From assembly GCA_934217675.1 (NCBI GenBank), contig CAKQCV010000003.1, positions 32,117 to 96,116 on the forward strand: a stretch of DNA of 64,000 nt. Reading direction: 5' to 3'. Below, piece after piece: positions 63,939 through 64,000 of this stretch (position 1 is the stretch's first letter; each line of letters begins with the position of its first letter). The notes under the pieces are model-generated. The model was not told the origin of the DNA, searched no databases, and saw nothing but the letters and a program-made list of their open reading frames with translations. A program made the position numbers and the translations under genes. The DNA comes from an uncultured Prevotella sp. (GTDB taxonomy: Bacteria > Bacteroidota > Bacteroidia > Bacteroidales > Bacteroidaceae).

Positions 63939-64000
63939 TTGGGATACTCGGACTCGAACCAAGAATGACAGGACCAGAATCTGTAGTGTTACCATTACAC
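63939..64000 (-). tRNA. tRNA-Gln (anticodon CTG), 5' end outside window
   Basis: On the minus strand the D-arm (AATGGTAAC), the anticodon arm ACAGA-TTCTGGT-CCTGT with CTG at positions 34-36, the T-arm CTTGG-TTCGAGT-CCGAG and the 3' acceptor strand TATCCCA are present. The 5' acceptor strand lies past the window end. CCA is not encoded. Confidence 0.85.

Noticed and set aside
63939..64000. tRNA-Gln as an integration site of a mobile element
   Set aside because: No integrase, direct repeat of the tRNA end or foreign gene block is visible in the part of the window next to it.

Overview
The window looks like a chromosomal segment of a Bacteroidetes bacterium, most likely a Prevotella-type (Prevotellaceae) organism. 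Four observations support this. Many genes carry the Bacteroidetes promoter form (TTTG at -33, TAnnTTTG at -7). Several secreted proteins end in type IX secretion (Por) sorting domains. There is a TonB-dependent receptor/surface-lipoprotein pair with an N-terminal carboxypeptidase-like domain. The housekeeping genes (NhaD, RecA, NadB, EtfBA, glutamine synthetase) match that group. Strand switches are usually marked by strong, often bidirectional, hairpin terminators.

Region 1 (1-19.4 kb) is the most distinctive: a non-ribosomal peptide synthetase (NRPS) locus. It begins with the tail of a membrane protein fused to an anti-sigma-like ATPase domain. Two giant synthetases follow, 2582 and 3380 aa, with domain order C-A-T-E-C-A-T and C-A-T-C-A-T-C-A-T-TE. 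A Sfp-type phosphopantetheinyl transferase comes last. The line has five modules, an N-terminal starter-position condensation domain, one epimerase and a terminal thioesterase, so a possibly N-acylated pentapeptide with a D-residue at position 1 is expected. The subunit junction is unusual: the upstream enzyme ends in five basic NP(F/L)QKR repeats and the downstream enzyme begins with a duplicated acidic 25-residue motif. This looks like a multivalent docking interface.

Region 2 (19.4-26 kb) is signalling. It holds a PhoB/PhoR-like two-component pair and a tandem pair of paralogous TPR histidine kinases with no adjacent response regulator.

Region 3 (26-34.3 kb) has a two-gene PLP-enzyme operon for sulfur amino acids, two T9SS-type secreted proteins, and a divergent membrane-anchored TPR-AraC regulator.

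Region 4 (34.5-44.5 kb) has an NhaD antiporter, glutamine synthetase, and then a TonB receptor - lipoprotein - OB-fold T9SS protein - small acidic peptide series.

Region 5 (44.5-64 kb) is mainly housekeeping: recA, a secreted transglutaminase-like protein, MATE and PBP4-type genes, nadB, an etfB-etfA-acyl-CoA dehydrogenase operon, an HD protein, a GH28 pectinase, a GltD-like oxidoreductase, a YidE/AspT-type transporter, a CobW GTPase and a partial tRNA-Gln. I saw no CRISPR array, insertion sequence, integrase or phage gene.
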